The position numbers and the translations under genes are program-made. DNA of 64,000 bases from Ciona intestinalis. Taxonomy: Eukaryota; Chordata; Ascidiacea; Phlebobranchia; Cionidae. The stretch is taken from the NCBI RefSeq assembly GCF_000224145.3, contig NW_004190398.2, forward strand, positions 32,310-96,309, read 5' to 3'. Under the pieces are notes generated by a model. It was not told the DNA's origin. It did not search any database and was given only the letters and a program-made list of their open reading frames with translations. Shown piece after piece: positions 32,801 through 43,655 of the stretch. The first letter of the stretch is position 1, and every line of letters begins with the position of its first letter.

Positions 32801-35800
32801 TTTTGCAAGAACTGTTTGGAATATAAAAAAATGTTAAAAACTTCTTTTCCAAAAAAAAATATTTTTTTGTGGTGAAGCTTGTACAGAGGATACCGGGTTC
32901 AAGACTTAATGGTGCTACTAACTTACTAATTACGATTGTGTGTAAATGTGCAAGTTACTGAACGACAATTGCTCCAGGCAAGTGGTAGCTTACGAGAGAC
33001 CACAAATCACTCAGTAGCACAGTTGGTTAGCGCGCCTGTCTTTAACCCAGAGGTAATGGGTTCATGGCTCTTCGCTACTACGATTCCGGGTGTATGTGTT
33101 CTTGGGCAAGACACTTAACGGCAATTGCTCCAACCCAGTGATTACTAATGAGAGTCTAAATTAAAAATAAAAAAATCCCCCCCAAAAAAACACCTACAAA
33201 GTTACATACCTGGTAAGCTGGCACGAGATATATGAAACAGAACACCCGTGTTTAATAACTGTCGTTTTTCAGCTAAGCGAGGATAATGTAAGTTAAATAT
33301 ATAACCTTTTTTAGTGCATGGCTGATCATTTAGACAACACATAACAATCCTGGGTTAGGGTAATTTACATAAAGTGTCTTGTCCAAGGACACATACCCCC
33401 ACAGGCCACAACGGTAGCACATTCAAGTCTGGAACTTTAAACCCTTGGGACCAAAAGCAGGCATTACCACTGTACCACAGCACCACACAACTCAAAAACA
33501 CCCGGATAATGCCACAGCCAAGCAGCCAAAACTTTTGCATGGTAAACTAAAACACTTGAAACGTAGGGAGATTGTGCTTTTGATTGTTGTATTTATTTAA
33601 AACCTTGTTTAAATAGAATGGAAATTAAAATAGTTGAATATGTAAAATATGAAAGTAAGGTATTGTAACCCACACACAGTACCAATAATAGTACGTAACT
33701 ACGTAATGTAGGTTCTAGAACACCGTCTGAACCAAATGTGACTGCAGAAAAGAGCCGATGAACAAACAGTGAAAGAAAATGCAAGGTGACAAAAAAGCGT
33801 ACACGTGGGTTCACACATGCTTTATTTTGTTTCTTTGGACAAATTATACTTTATGCCCAGTCTATTTAACATTACCAGCATGACATATTTAACACTCACT
33901 TGCAGCATGACATCTTCTTATCTTTGTAAGATCACTTGAATGAATGAAGTGATATAATGTTCGTCCTTTTACTTGGTCCATTGTGTAATCTGTCAGTTGC
34001 TCAATTCTGTGAGACAGAAAAACTAAATTTTTGTGCCAACTAACAGAAAACTTTATTTGGTGAACAACTGACAGGGTAAGTCAGAATTGTTGAGTCAGAA
34101 TTGTTTAAATTTTTAACAAAATTTGAAAATTGCCCAAATCTCTAATAGCATATAGTTTCTATACAGACAAATAGATTCTGTAAAGTTGATTTGGTTTAGC
34201 ATTGAGAAAGAGTTTTTGCATTGATACGAGAGTACACATGCATCTAGTTCTGGTTTAAACCAGTTTAGATTAGAATTTCAAAGATATAAATTTGCTGTTG
34301 CAGAACTATGATCTTTTTTGTATACTGTGTATATACATGTATGAATGTATGAATGTAACTTACTTAATCCTCGCGTGGCCGTAAAACGACAGTCGTTATC
34401 ACACGGGTTTAACACCTGTGGCAGCTTACGAGTTACCATGTATGTTACTTTGTGGGTGATTACATGCATGGTGTATAAGCAGTGCCTTAGTATTAGGAAT
34501 GCAATGTTATGCACACAGACATTATATCGATTGGTTTTCAAGTAAAGTTATTAATATTGATAACACAGGGCTGTCAATATTCACTTAAAGGGGTTAGGTA
34601 GATGGAAGTGGTAGTTATAATATGACAGGGTAGGAATATTAAATATTTAAATGTCATTCGATACTCTGTCTGTGTTTGCTTATAAGTAATTTGGCAATAA
34701 ATATATTGTTTGGAAGATATACATTTTTAAAAAATTGTGCAGATTTTTGGTGTACAATTGATTGAGTTACACCGATGACATTATGTGTAAAAATATACCA
34801 TGTTTTTGTTGAGTATGGTGTATAAAACTCTACTAGGTATTATCGAATGATAATATACTTCATATGTATGAATGCACCATGTATATCTGATGTATAAGAC
34901 ACTTATTTTATAACCCGACAGTGAGCATGGGGTCAAAGGGTTTAACCACTTAAGTTTCTTATATAACTGGTGTATTAGAAGACACCCATTTAAAAATATT
35001 CATTATATGACCAGACAATGAAGAATTCTTCTTATATATCTGGTGTATAAAGAGACACTTACGTCTTATTTTATAACCTTAAAGTGGGTATGATGTGAAT
35101 GAATATATTAATACACCATGTGTGTCTGATCTATAAGGAGACACAAAAGTTAAAAATAACAGTGAGTATTACCACATATGATGAATAACAGTGATTATAT
35201 TCAAGCCCAGACAAACAGTAATGAATGTATGTAACTTAATTTGTCCTTGCGAAATCGATAGTTGTTAAAGAAGGGTGTTCTGTTTCTTACACGTAGTGCC
35301 AGCTTACGAGTTACCAAGTATGTTACTTTGTTGGTGATATTTGTGAGCTGTCCAAATTTTCAGCCACACATAAAAATTTGAAAAAAAATTCCCCAAAAAA
35401 TAATCACCCACAAAGTATATACTTGGTAACTCGTAAGCTGGCATGAGGTGTATGAAACAGAACACCATATTAAACGACTGCCATTTTCCGGCCACGTGAG
35501 GATAAAGTAAGTTACATTCATTTATTTAAACAATACACTTACCTGTCTTCGCAGTAGTTGACACGCAGTGAAGCGTCGATTCTTACGACGAACATCGGTT
35601 GGTCTAATTTTATATCAATAAGCGTGGGAGGAGGAAGCACCTGGGCGATCCCCGTTAGCCCCAGCATTGCATCAAGATTGGTTGGGGTCTCGTCATCGCT
35701 TGAAGCGTTTTCGACTTTAAGACGGCGGTGTATTTTGCTGCTGAGACAACCAGTCATATGAACAACCTGAAAAAATTGTTGCCAATTTTTAAAATGCGGC

Positions 35801-38800
35801 AGGAAATGGAAAGTTACACAAAATTTTTCTTAAAATTAAATTGAACTTTTTTATTGTTTACTAATTAATGCAATAAGTAAATTTCCAGGGTAAGGTATCT
35901 ATAACGTCAGAGACATCGGCGGGCCTTTTTAACTGCAGGGAAGGCACAGATAGTTACACTTACACACCATTCTTAAAATCAAAATTAACTTTTGTATTAT
36001 TTACTAAAAGTCAAAGCAATGCCTAAATTTTCAGGGTATGCTTGCCTACTCTGCCACCCCCAGTTCAGCACCTATGGTCAAGGACGATGTGGTCAACAGT
36101 AAGTGCACCTGCAGTTTAATAATTTACCCCAATTTTACTAAAAAAAGATAACAAGACCCAGTTTAGCAATTCGGTTTCTAGCGAATAAAATTTTGCCAAA
36201 GCATGCATAAAACTATCACGGAGAATAAATAAATTGTTTGAGCTTAAAAGTGTTTTTGGTATCTAGATTTTTTAATATAGCATAAAAACCTTACATAACT
36301 TGTATTTATGCTTTTATTTATTTGTATATTTACCTTGTAGCCGATTGATTTCACATTACTTCCTCTTCTTGTAAGCGTGGATTTCATTCGTATGAAAAAT
36401 GAACAAGATGATGTATCCGCTTCCAACTCTACATGAAGAAACTTGAATTAATCACTTATGGTCAAGTGTTATACACACACAAGACAAAATATGTGGTGCA
36501 TTTATACACCTCCTGCTCACTGCAAATTTCTAACATATTTGTCTTTTAACACTTTCGGCGCCGCATTAATTTAAACAATCGTTCACTGGGTGCGGCAAGA
36601 ATTTTGGATTTTATTAAATTTTCAATAAGCCATGGATTACAATTGAAAGTTGCGAATTATACAACAGTAAGCAAGTAAATCCAAGAAACAATAATATTGC
36701 ATTGTTTTCCCGTTTGTATGGACGTGAAACATTACCAGCAATTAATCCATATCTTTACTATTCATCAGAGCCGGAAAAATAAGTATTGGACAAAACAAAA
36801 CCTCACAACAACATAATTGTATTGTACAGACACTATATTATTGAAGTTTAAACCATTATCCGTAATTATTTTAGAAGCAGCAGTAACGAAAACATTGTAA
36901 AATAGTAATATTGTGTAAAATATACTTGAAATCGTCAGAAACAGCTGATAATAGGGTCATAAGCTGATTGGTCAAAAATTACGTAATCTCAAAGCAGACG
37001 TTGGCATTTAGTCTTATTGCAGCCTAAATCGAGTGCACGTATATATACGTGGTTTACTATTAGCTTAAACTCAACGCGGCACATGTAATATTAAAAAAAA
37101 AAATCGGTAAAACGTATATATACGTGTGTTGGCACTGAAGACCATTGTTACTAAAACGTATATATACGTACAATGGCGCCCAAAGTGTTGACAGCATTTA
37201 CAAACCTTTTTTATTCTTTTTAAGTGAGGTCCTAGTCAAGGACCTGAGATTTAGGCCAGATCTGGCCAATTACCCCAACACCCTAAAATTCAGACCCATA
37301 AAACCAGATAAATTCTTTACTTTTTCACCTTCATTTTTATCAGAAGAGTGGAAATTGCGTGTTATGTTATGGTGGCTGTTTGATCTGTTCTTTAGGTGGT
37401 CTACAAGTTCAGGATGATCTGCAGGGTGGGTGTAGTTGAATATGCTTGTTCCTATCAAGTCAACCTGTGAATTAAAGGGAAATTTGAGAATTTTGGTGGG
37501 TAGAAAGCTAAATGGCAACACTGAATTTTTTAACGGAAAATATTGAAAATTTAAAATTCGGCTGAAACAAGAATCAATATTTATTTTACTTGAATTGTAG
37601 TTAATAAACACATATGGCATGCTTGGCAACAAATCTAAGAAATAACGAATGTGATAAAAAAGTTAAAAAAGCCAAAAAAGTCATTAGAATATAGTAGGGN
37701 NNNNNNNNNNNNNNNNNNNNNNNNNNNNNNNNNNNNNNNNNNNNNNNNNTGTGGAAAGATGGGACAACTTTTCATCCTATTTTTTTCATCCCACTTGGTA
37801 GTATACAAAGAACATTCAAACAACTATTAAACCATATCCTTAAAACTTCTATAAACCATATTTAATTGTTAAAAAACACAATCAGGGTATTTAGATATTA
37901 TGTGTTAAAGGTGTCCCATCTCCCTCCACCCTAGAATATATATTATATATATAACATTTTGCTCCCATGCATACCACAAATCTGAAACAACCATCACAGC
38001 AATTTATTTCTCCTACTATAAAGGTCACAGGCTGGTACAAGAGATAAATTGCCCAAAGACCTGTTTTATGTAATCTGTTACAGATGAAAAATAATCAAGA
38101 TAACACCCAGGTCATACAAGTGTAAGTACACTTTGTGTATTATACAGAAAAATCTTATGGCCCAAGGCTGTGCTTATGCATTATATAATTGCTAAACCTT
38201 GTGTTTAACAAGCGATTAGGAAAGGGAATATACAATCTTCTTAAATCTCAATACATGTTGAGTTCTCATAACCAGTTTCTTAGAAAAGTTTTAATCTATG
38301 TTATTCTGTTTAACAAGCGTGAAACACATGCAGTTGACCTGTATACTGTTTATTGTGGGCCTAAAGAATTGGTACCAGGCGTGTAATACTTATTGGTCAA
38401 TGGAAAATTTAAAAATTTATAATTTTATTATCCTACCTATTAAAGTAAGGCTACAAAATAAAAGCTTGTTTTAAAAGCTGGGTAGATTTATCTAATGAGT
38501 ATATTTAACAAGAGATAGTAGCTCTAATACCCTTTTTGCACGGTAAAAAGTTAATGCGAATAACGATTCGCATTAACTCGTCATATGATAACACGCTAAC
38601 CGCGTTGTTTTGCATGGTCATTGGTTTATGCGCGTATCAACATTGAGTAAGCTTATTTTAGCGTAATGTTGTTAAATCTAGTTTATAAAATAAGTTCTGA
38701 TACTTTATGGTGCTATTGCGAACCAAAAACTATAAAAATAATACCCGAAAAAGATTAATCTCTTAAAAGTAAAACTGTACTTTCACAATACTTTTCTTTA

Positions 38801-41387
38801 CTCGCATAATGCGAGTAACAACCAACCTTCTACAGCAGATAACACGCTTATAACGTTATGCGTGTTAACTTTGTTTTTGCGAGTAAAAATGCGAGTACTT
38901 ACTCGCATTGTCGCATAAAAGTGACCATGCAAAAAGGGTATAATTAGAGTCTAATAAAAATAGAATATTTCTATATTTGATGGGAAGCATCAACTTTTCC
39001 TTAGTTATTCCACAAAAGCGAATATCTCTAGTCTAACGCATTTTAATGGACCCTTATAACACACTTATATAACACCATCTTTTGAATAAAAGCTCACCAA
39101 CAAATAATATTAATTCAAAACTCTAAACAACATCTTTACTTAATTTAAACTAAATTCACCAACATAAGCTTAACAAAATGAAGCAGTGAGATTGAAAACG
39201 GTTTGAAGGAACACTGAAATACAATATTAAATTCAAAATACAGAAATTCAAATACAGAAATTAAATTCAAAGGCATTGTACAATAGCTGTTATACTTTAT
39301 TTCCTCAAAAAACCAACATATCTTACCTGTGCAAGGCCTAAGTATATAGATACAGTGTCAGACACGAATAAAAACCTTCCGTCTTTGTTCAGCACGAATA
39401 TGAAACCATCAAGGCTCTGGAATTTACAGAAAACTTGTAAGTGATTTTTACTTTTTTCCGGGTGTTGGGGTAATGGGCCAATCCTGGCCAAAATCCTAAA
39501 ACCCATGGCGTGCTACGCTGCGAGACCTCACCCACAAAGAATAGGGGGTTATCTTTACCAAATCAGAAAAATTGTAAATTAAGGATTTAATTTGAATAAT
39601 GTTTCATGAAACCTGTATTTGCTACCTATATAAAAGGGTGCTAATAAAAAACATTGGGATTAAGTTATTTAAAATTTAAAAAGTTTATAAAATATTGGTA
39701 AATGTCCAAAATGAAAGAAATTTAAAGACAGTATTTATTTTTTTTGCCTAATTCCCAGTTTTGCTACAGAAACCTTTACTTTTACAGTATGCCTATCCTA
39801 CATACTTGCAGTATGAAGCTTCCCATGCAGTTTTCCATGAATGAAGATTGTTGAGCGGCACGACAAAAGTAATCTGGATTTGGCTTGACTGTGGTTACTG
39901 TTGATAAAATTTTGTAAGAAATACAATCTTATGAAATAAATTGCCATTTATGCCCAAGAATGCTCTAATTAATTATACAATAACAATAGTATTATTAAAA
40001 TTAATTTTTTTAAAACTAAAACAGTAAAACACATAATTCAAAGGCACACGGCTTATTAAACATCTTTGCACTAATTTTAAGCGCTATTGAGGGAATGGGC
40101 CAATTCAGGCATATATCTCAGGTCCTCTAGCGTGCCTTGCCATATGCTCTCACCAATATATTAGCAGAATAAACACATAGCATATCTTTCTATTTAACTC
40201 AGTGCTCTTCAACCGGTGTGCACGGTGCACCCTAGGGTGCACAAAAACATGCCAAGGGAACACCAGTGCAAAAGTGTATACAAGGGTGCAACCCAACTAA
40301 AACAATTTTCCGCAAAAATATTAAGTTTTTAACAAATTTAGCCATTTTTCTACAGTTTTTTTATATGAATTCTATATCTTGCATCACTGGGAATTGCGAA
40401 ACGTCATTAGTTTTACGTTAAAGCAATCATGGGTGCGTGACAACAACTTCAGGGATTCACCAACCCCAAAAAGGCTGAAGAGCACTGATCTAACTAACCA
40501 GGTTTGCTAGCAGGCTCAGTGGACTTCCGAGCCAACATGAACTTCTGCAGTTGAAGATAACTCATTGTGAGACGAACAATAGATGCTTTGTCGAGCTGAC
40601 TTGAGGTTTCGGAAGGTACTGGAAGTAGTTTGGCAAGCTCATAAAACTCAAAATTTTCTTTTCCTCTTCGAGAGCGTGCAGCATCACGGGACTTCTCCTT
40701 CTTCACGCATGTGAGTCTGTAATATATGGAGATACTAACTAAGCTAGTTACATTAAACCTAGATCATCTGCTGCCGTATTTATCCATCAACTAAAAAATT
40801 AATGCAAAAATCAATGCAAACTTAAAAAATACAAATACGAAAACCAACACAAAAAATAATATTAAAAAATATCCTCCTAAAGTTTTCAATCTGGTAACAC
40901 CTCGGTTTTAGAAAATGGGCGTTACGCATTTTTTCCAAAAATATACCCCACAATGGGTGCATCTCCAGGTGTTACAAGGATAGCACATCACAACTTAAAT
41001 TATTTGTCTTTTTGAATTTGCTTTGATGCAACCCCCAATAAACAAAACGAAACTACAAACATATGTTGACGTAGAAATTAAAACTCGCAGAATAATGTGT
41101 ACCTTGACATTGTACATAGATATTGCAATAAATGCTCACGCTAGGATACTAATTGGACCCTGGGAACCTATAAGACTGAAATTTTTACAAAACTAAACCT
41201 ACCGAACATTAGATTTCTCCTGCGTTTGATACAGTTCTTCCCCAGCCTTTGACTCAGCTGCATCATTTTTAATCTGCTGATTTTTAAGCATTTCCAGTTG
41301 TTCGAAAAACTTTTGCTTTGAACTCAGATATTTTAGCACGCTTGCATTTAAGCTTAGCACCGTAGGGCCAGCGTTGTGGCACTGCAT
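29102..41387 (-). CDS. NPAS3: bHLH-PAS transcription factor, NPAS1/NPAS3 (trachealess) class, 757 aa
   Basis: Thirteen coding exons join in phase: 41203-41387, 40499-40716, 39806-39888, 39327-39416, 37329-37464, 36334-36428, 35543-35766, 33900-34006, 32661-32811, 32292-32344, 31716-31783, 31229-31346, 29102-29847. Basic region and helix 1 are [19 protein letters not shown] (from about residue 68), diagnostic for NPAS1/NPAS3/Trh rather than SIM or HIF. PAS-A includes [13 protein letters not shown] and [13 protein letters not shown] (about 160-235). [13 protein letters not shown] and SIGYKVVHMTG follow, then PAS-B with [23 protein letters not shown] and YYRWLLKSG (about 318-425). The C-terminal exon keeps NPPNREI, found in vertebrate NPAS3. 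Expected to be nuclear and to dimerise with ARNT. The N-terminus before the bHLH is not conserved; a stop lies upstream in frame, so ATG 41387 is the best start, though an unseen upstream exon cannot be excluded. Symbol is given for the NPAS1/3 group. Confidence 0.92.
30352..30377 (-). mobile_element. MITE end fragment
   Basis: TAGTAGGGTGGGGTAAGACA only, interrupted by the neighbouring hAT-type element. Confidence 0.55.
30385..30530. mobile_element. hAT-type MITE
   Basis: Inverted ends CAGTGGCGCAGCTGG and CCGGCTGCGCCACTG, flanked by CCCACGGT and CCCATTGT (an imperfect 8 bp duplication). A/T homopolymer core. Same family as 19763-19923. Last intron of the NPAS gene. Confidence 0.82.
31027..31216 (+). 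mobile_element. TAGTAGGG-family MITE next to a splice donor
   Basis: Near full-length copy ending CTTCCCCCACCCTACT, 12 bp from the donor of the exon at 31229-31346. Confidence 0.85.
32040..32185 (+). repeat. Dispersed repeat (GTGGGTGAGGTCC family)
   Basis: TCTATGTGGGTAAGGTCCC, then GGCCAGGATTGGCCCATTAC. Intron of the NPAS gene. Confidence 0.65.
32444..32600 (-). mobile_element. TAGTAGGG-family MITE, ends eroded
   Basis: Internal motifs in order (GACACCTTTATCACATGATA, AACGGTCTATGGAAG, GGGACGAGAAAATAGA) with shortened termini. Lies between the NPAS exons at 32292 and 32661. Confidence 0.75.
33008..33296 (+). mobile_element. SINE, near full length
   Basis: Head GTAGCACAGTTGGTTAGCGC and ACCCAGAGGTAATGGGTTCA, then GGCAATTGCTCCAACCCAGT, CTGGTAAGCTGGCACGAG and tail GAGGATAATGTAAGTTA. 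A partial copy precedes it at about 32935-33000. The tRNA-like head is part of the SINE, not a tRNA gene. Confidence 0.82.
33318..33482 (-). mobile_element. SINE fragment (head half), opposite orientation
   Basis: TGCATGGCTGATCATTTAGA, GTCTTGTCCAAGGACACATA and GCAGGCATTACCACTGTACC. Lies 22 bp after the plus-strand copy. Confidence 0.72.
34341..34470 (-). mobile_element. SINE fragment (tail half)
   Basis: AATGTAACTTACTTAATCC, ACGACAGTCGTTATCACACG and TTACGAGTTACCATGTATG, ending at the GTGGGTGATTA junction. Confidence 0.75.
34881..35145 (+). repeat. Degenerate tandem repeat (period about 73-87 bp)
   Basis: A unit reading TATATCTGRTGTATAA then AGACAC recurs at about 34881, 34961, 35034 and 35121. 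It alternates with ATTTTATAACC and AGTGAGYATG segments. Intron between the NPAS exons at 33900 and 35543. Confidence 0.62.
35221..35522. repeat. Two SINE tails in inverted orientation (palindrome of about 300 bp)
   Basis: 35221-35345 is a minus-strand SINE tail half and 35362-35522 a plus-strand one. The arms share GTTACCAAGTATRTACTTTG-like and TAACTCGTAAGCTGGCA-like segments. The right end lies 20 bp from the donor of the PAS exon at 35543-35766. Confidence 0.75.
36550..37187. mobile_element. piggyBac-like nonautonomous element
   Basis: Ends CACTTTCGGCGCC and GGCGCCCAAAGTG are inverted repeats (12 of 13 match). Flanks are TTAA (36546-36549) and TTGA (37188-37191), fitting a TTAA target site with one mutation. 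About 638 bp, no transposase. The right third carries three identical ACGTATATATACGT palindromes at 37037-37050, 37112-37125 and 37156-37169. Intron between NPAS exons 5 and 6. Confidence 0.7.
37222..37282 (+). repeat. Dispersed repeat fragment
   Basis: GTGAGGTCCTAGTCAAGGACC, then TTTAGGCCAGATCTGGCC and AATTACCCCAACACC; same family as 32040-32185. Confidence 0.62.
37692..37935 (+). mobile_element. TAGTAGGG-family MITE containing the assembly gap
   Basis: Left end TAGTAGG runs into 50 N (37700-37749), then resumes with GAAAGATGGGACAAC and the usual interior, ending CATCTCCCTCCACCCTA. Confidence 0.85.
37700..37749. other. Assembly gap (50 N)
   Basis: Run of N in the first ~10 bp of a MITE terminal repeat, within an intron of the NPAS gene. 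The uniform length suggests a placeholder; the true missing length is unknown and may be a few bases. Confidence 0.95.
38528..38940. mobile_element. PIF/Harbinger-like MITE
   Basis: Inverted ends TACCCTTTTTGCACGGT and ACCATGCAAAAAGGGTA (16 of 17 match) flanked by TAA on both sides, a 3 bp target duplication typical of PIF/Harbinger. Inside are a hairpin (GTTAATGCGAAT-AACG-ATTCGCATTAAC, 38550-38577) and repeated GCGAGTA/TACTCGC subterminal motifs. 413 bp, noncoding. Intron between NPAS exons 4 and 5. Confidence 0.75.
39457..39545 (-). repeat. Dispersed repeat fragment
   Basis: GGTGTTGGGGTAATGGGCCA, then CCCATGGCGTGCTACGCTGC and GACCTCACCCACAAAG; same family as 17656-17826. Confidence 0.68.
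40200..40487. mobile_element. hAT-type MITE adjacent to the bHLH exon
   Basis: Ends CAGTGCTCTTCAACC and GGCTGAAGAGCACTG, flanked by ATTTAACT (40192-40199) and ATCTAACT (40488-40495), an 8 bp duplication with one change. The right end is 11 bp from the donor of exon 40499-40716. Confidence 0.82.
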
Positions 41388-41482
41388 TGACTTGCAGTAT
41401 GTGGGTGATTTTATGATAGCACCTCCATAGTCTACATGGCATCAGAAATTGCCGATGCAAAAGCACCAGATTTGAAATCACG
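41388..41482 (-). other. NPAS3: Probable 5' UTR of the NPAS gene
   Basis: The sequence upstream of ATG 41387 stays exon-like back to an acceptor TACTACAG ending at 41483. An in-frame TGA lies between that acceptor and the ATG. A further 5' exon or a trans-spliced leader is implied but not located. Confidence 0.4.
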
Positions 41483-42555
41483 CTGTAGTATATTGTTACA
41501 CTTTCTAAAAAGAAAATTAATAAATTAGGGATAAAAGCAACTGTATTGCTGTAACTACTAACTAGCATATTGTATAGCCTACAAGCATTATTTAAACACA
41601 ATTACAAAATATTAATGTATGTGTTAATGTTTTATTATATTATTAATTTTAAACAAACAAACATATAACTATTAATGTATTGTTATACTGAATTGCATCA
41701 CTTTTTTACTATATACCTGCGGACATACTTTGCGCATTTACAAGCAATTTTGCTAACATGCATATATAAATACCTATTAATTCTAAAGAATTCGCAATGT
41801 TCCCAGTAATACTAAAAAGTCAAAAATGCAGAACGAAAATTTAAAATTAACCCAAGAATGCGTGTACTGCGTATTGTTTTGTAACAACCCCTTAAGCGAT
41901 GAACTCTCAGGAACGCTCCAATTCTCAGAAAAATTTTGCGAAGTTGCCAAACGCTTACGTTCTATCTTGCATAACTAAAATGAAGAAGACGAACCCGTTT
42001 GACTTTATTTTCAGTTCTTTTAGCGAATGAAGGCAAATTCAACCAAAGTCATTGGAAACTAAAGTAGAACAACCATTGTTAAGTAAAAGTGGCCGCCATT
42101 TTTGTCCAAAATAACGTGTCGGGCATATGAAAAATTCAAAGAGATTAAAACTAAATTATAAGAAATTATAACAAACCGGTGTTGTTCAAAAACACGTGCT
42201 TAATTAAATATTAAATTTTAATAATAAGCAGCAATAAAAAGCAAAAAAAACAGTAACCTTAACATTTTGTAACTAACATCACGGTCCGTATATAAACATG
42301 TATACACTCTGAAATTAACACCTAACACTACTCATATAGCGTTTCATTCAACTCACGCAATCCAAGTAACGACGAACAACAGTACAATACACACGCAAAA
42401 ATTTGCCCACACATATCTTTTAACATGGCCATACCGGATACCCCCGTAGGTAAAACTATGATTGGATATACCTTAAACCAGAGCCATAGAAATACCCCCC
42501 AAACGAGAAGACTAAATAAGCGGTGTTTCCATGACTCTGCCTTAAACAAGGCCTG

Positions 42556-42708
42556 TTATCCAAATAGCTTGATGATGTTTCAAACAATTATATAACAACG
42601 GACTGTATCGGAGTCGTGAGGATATACGATATTATATTTCTTGGAATGTCCTTTGTTTACTACCCAATCGGATGGGAAAAGGTGTCTCATCTTCCCCAAC
42701 CTTACTAT
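42556..42708 (-). mobile_element. TAGTAGGG-family MITE, one end missing
   Basis: TATCCAAATAGCTTGATGATG start, interior GAGTCGTGAGGATA and TTTGTTTACTACC, ending CATCTTCCCCAACCTTACTA. Confidence 0.75.
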
Positions 42709-43499
42709 AATATTCATCACTAAAAGTGTGTTAAACCAATGTCTTATTTTACTACTTACGTAGTTGGTTAATGATTTAGCACTTCTTGTCGTTTTTAAAG
42801 CCGTAAAACGTTTCTTAATTGAAGTTAACACGTATTACATGCCTAATTCTCTCTTGCGGTGCACCTTACACCTCTGTTAATTAAACAGAACAACCATTAT
42901 ATAAACAAACGCACTGGAACACCTTAAATAACAGTTATAGGTCAAACTTTAGGCCTATATTTTTTGGTTGAATTTAATTTAATCCCGTTGAGCTATTTAG
43001 TGTTTGTTTAGAGGTTGCGGGTTTTAGGTTTTTTCACTTATGTAAGGCTGGGTGGTTTGGTTATTTATATCCTGATAGTTAAGAGCGGCATACTTGACTA
43101 AGTAAGGAATAGCCTACTCGTCTTATAGGTAACCTGGGAATGTGTTCTTGGCTACCGACCAAACTGTCCGACCAATAGTTACCGCGTTTATTTAGTCGGC
43201 CGACAGAAATTGGTCGGTCAAAATCCTTTTACTAAAAAGCAAATCCAGTTTAGTCGATAGCCGAAAATGCCACCCAGAGTCCCTATATAATATAGTATGT
43301 CCATATAAATAATGTTTCATGTTTATATACAGACTCTGATGGTCACTATTGGTTGCGTCTTAATAGGGAATATACAATAAGTATAAAAGATTGATTTTTA
43401 TCGCAAAAAAACTTTATTGCTTCTTTTGTTACCAGCACTTTCAAGACTGAAGGCGAATCGCTGTAAGGAATATAAATATACAATTAAAAAATATATATA

Positions 43500-43655
43500 T
43501 AATATATGTAGTTCGTTAGCTTGCTAGATGCGGAGTCTATACCGCCGTAACTGTGGTTTTTGACCGTTTGCATCGTAACTATCGAAGGGTACCGGCTTCG
43601 ATGCTCGGTGCTGCTACCATTGTAGTGTATATCCTTGGGCAAGACACACTCAGAA
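43500..43655 (+). mobile_element. Diverged SINE fragment
   Basis: GTTCGTTAGC head-like sequence, GGTGCTGCTACCATTGTAG, then CCTTGGGCAAGACAC. The tail is missing. Confidence 0.5.

Noticed and set aside
33011..33075. tRNA-like sequence with GGTAATGGGTTCA box
   Set aside because: It is the head of a SINE that continues into the family's tail; the cloverleaf is not intact enough for a tRNA gene call.
42328..42549. 73-codon hydrophobic minus-strand frame
   Set aside because: No ATG at its start and no splice context; hydrophobicity alone is not evidence.
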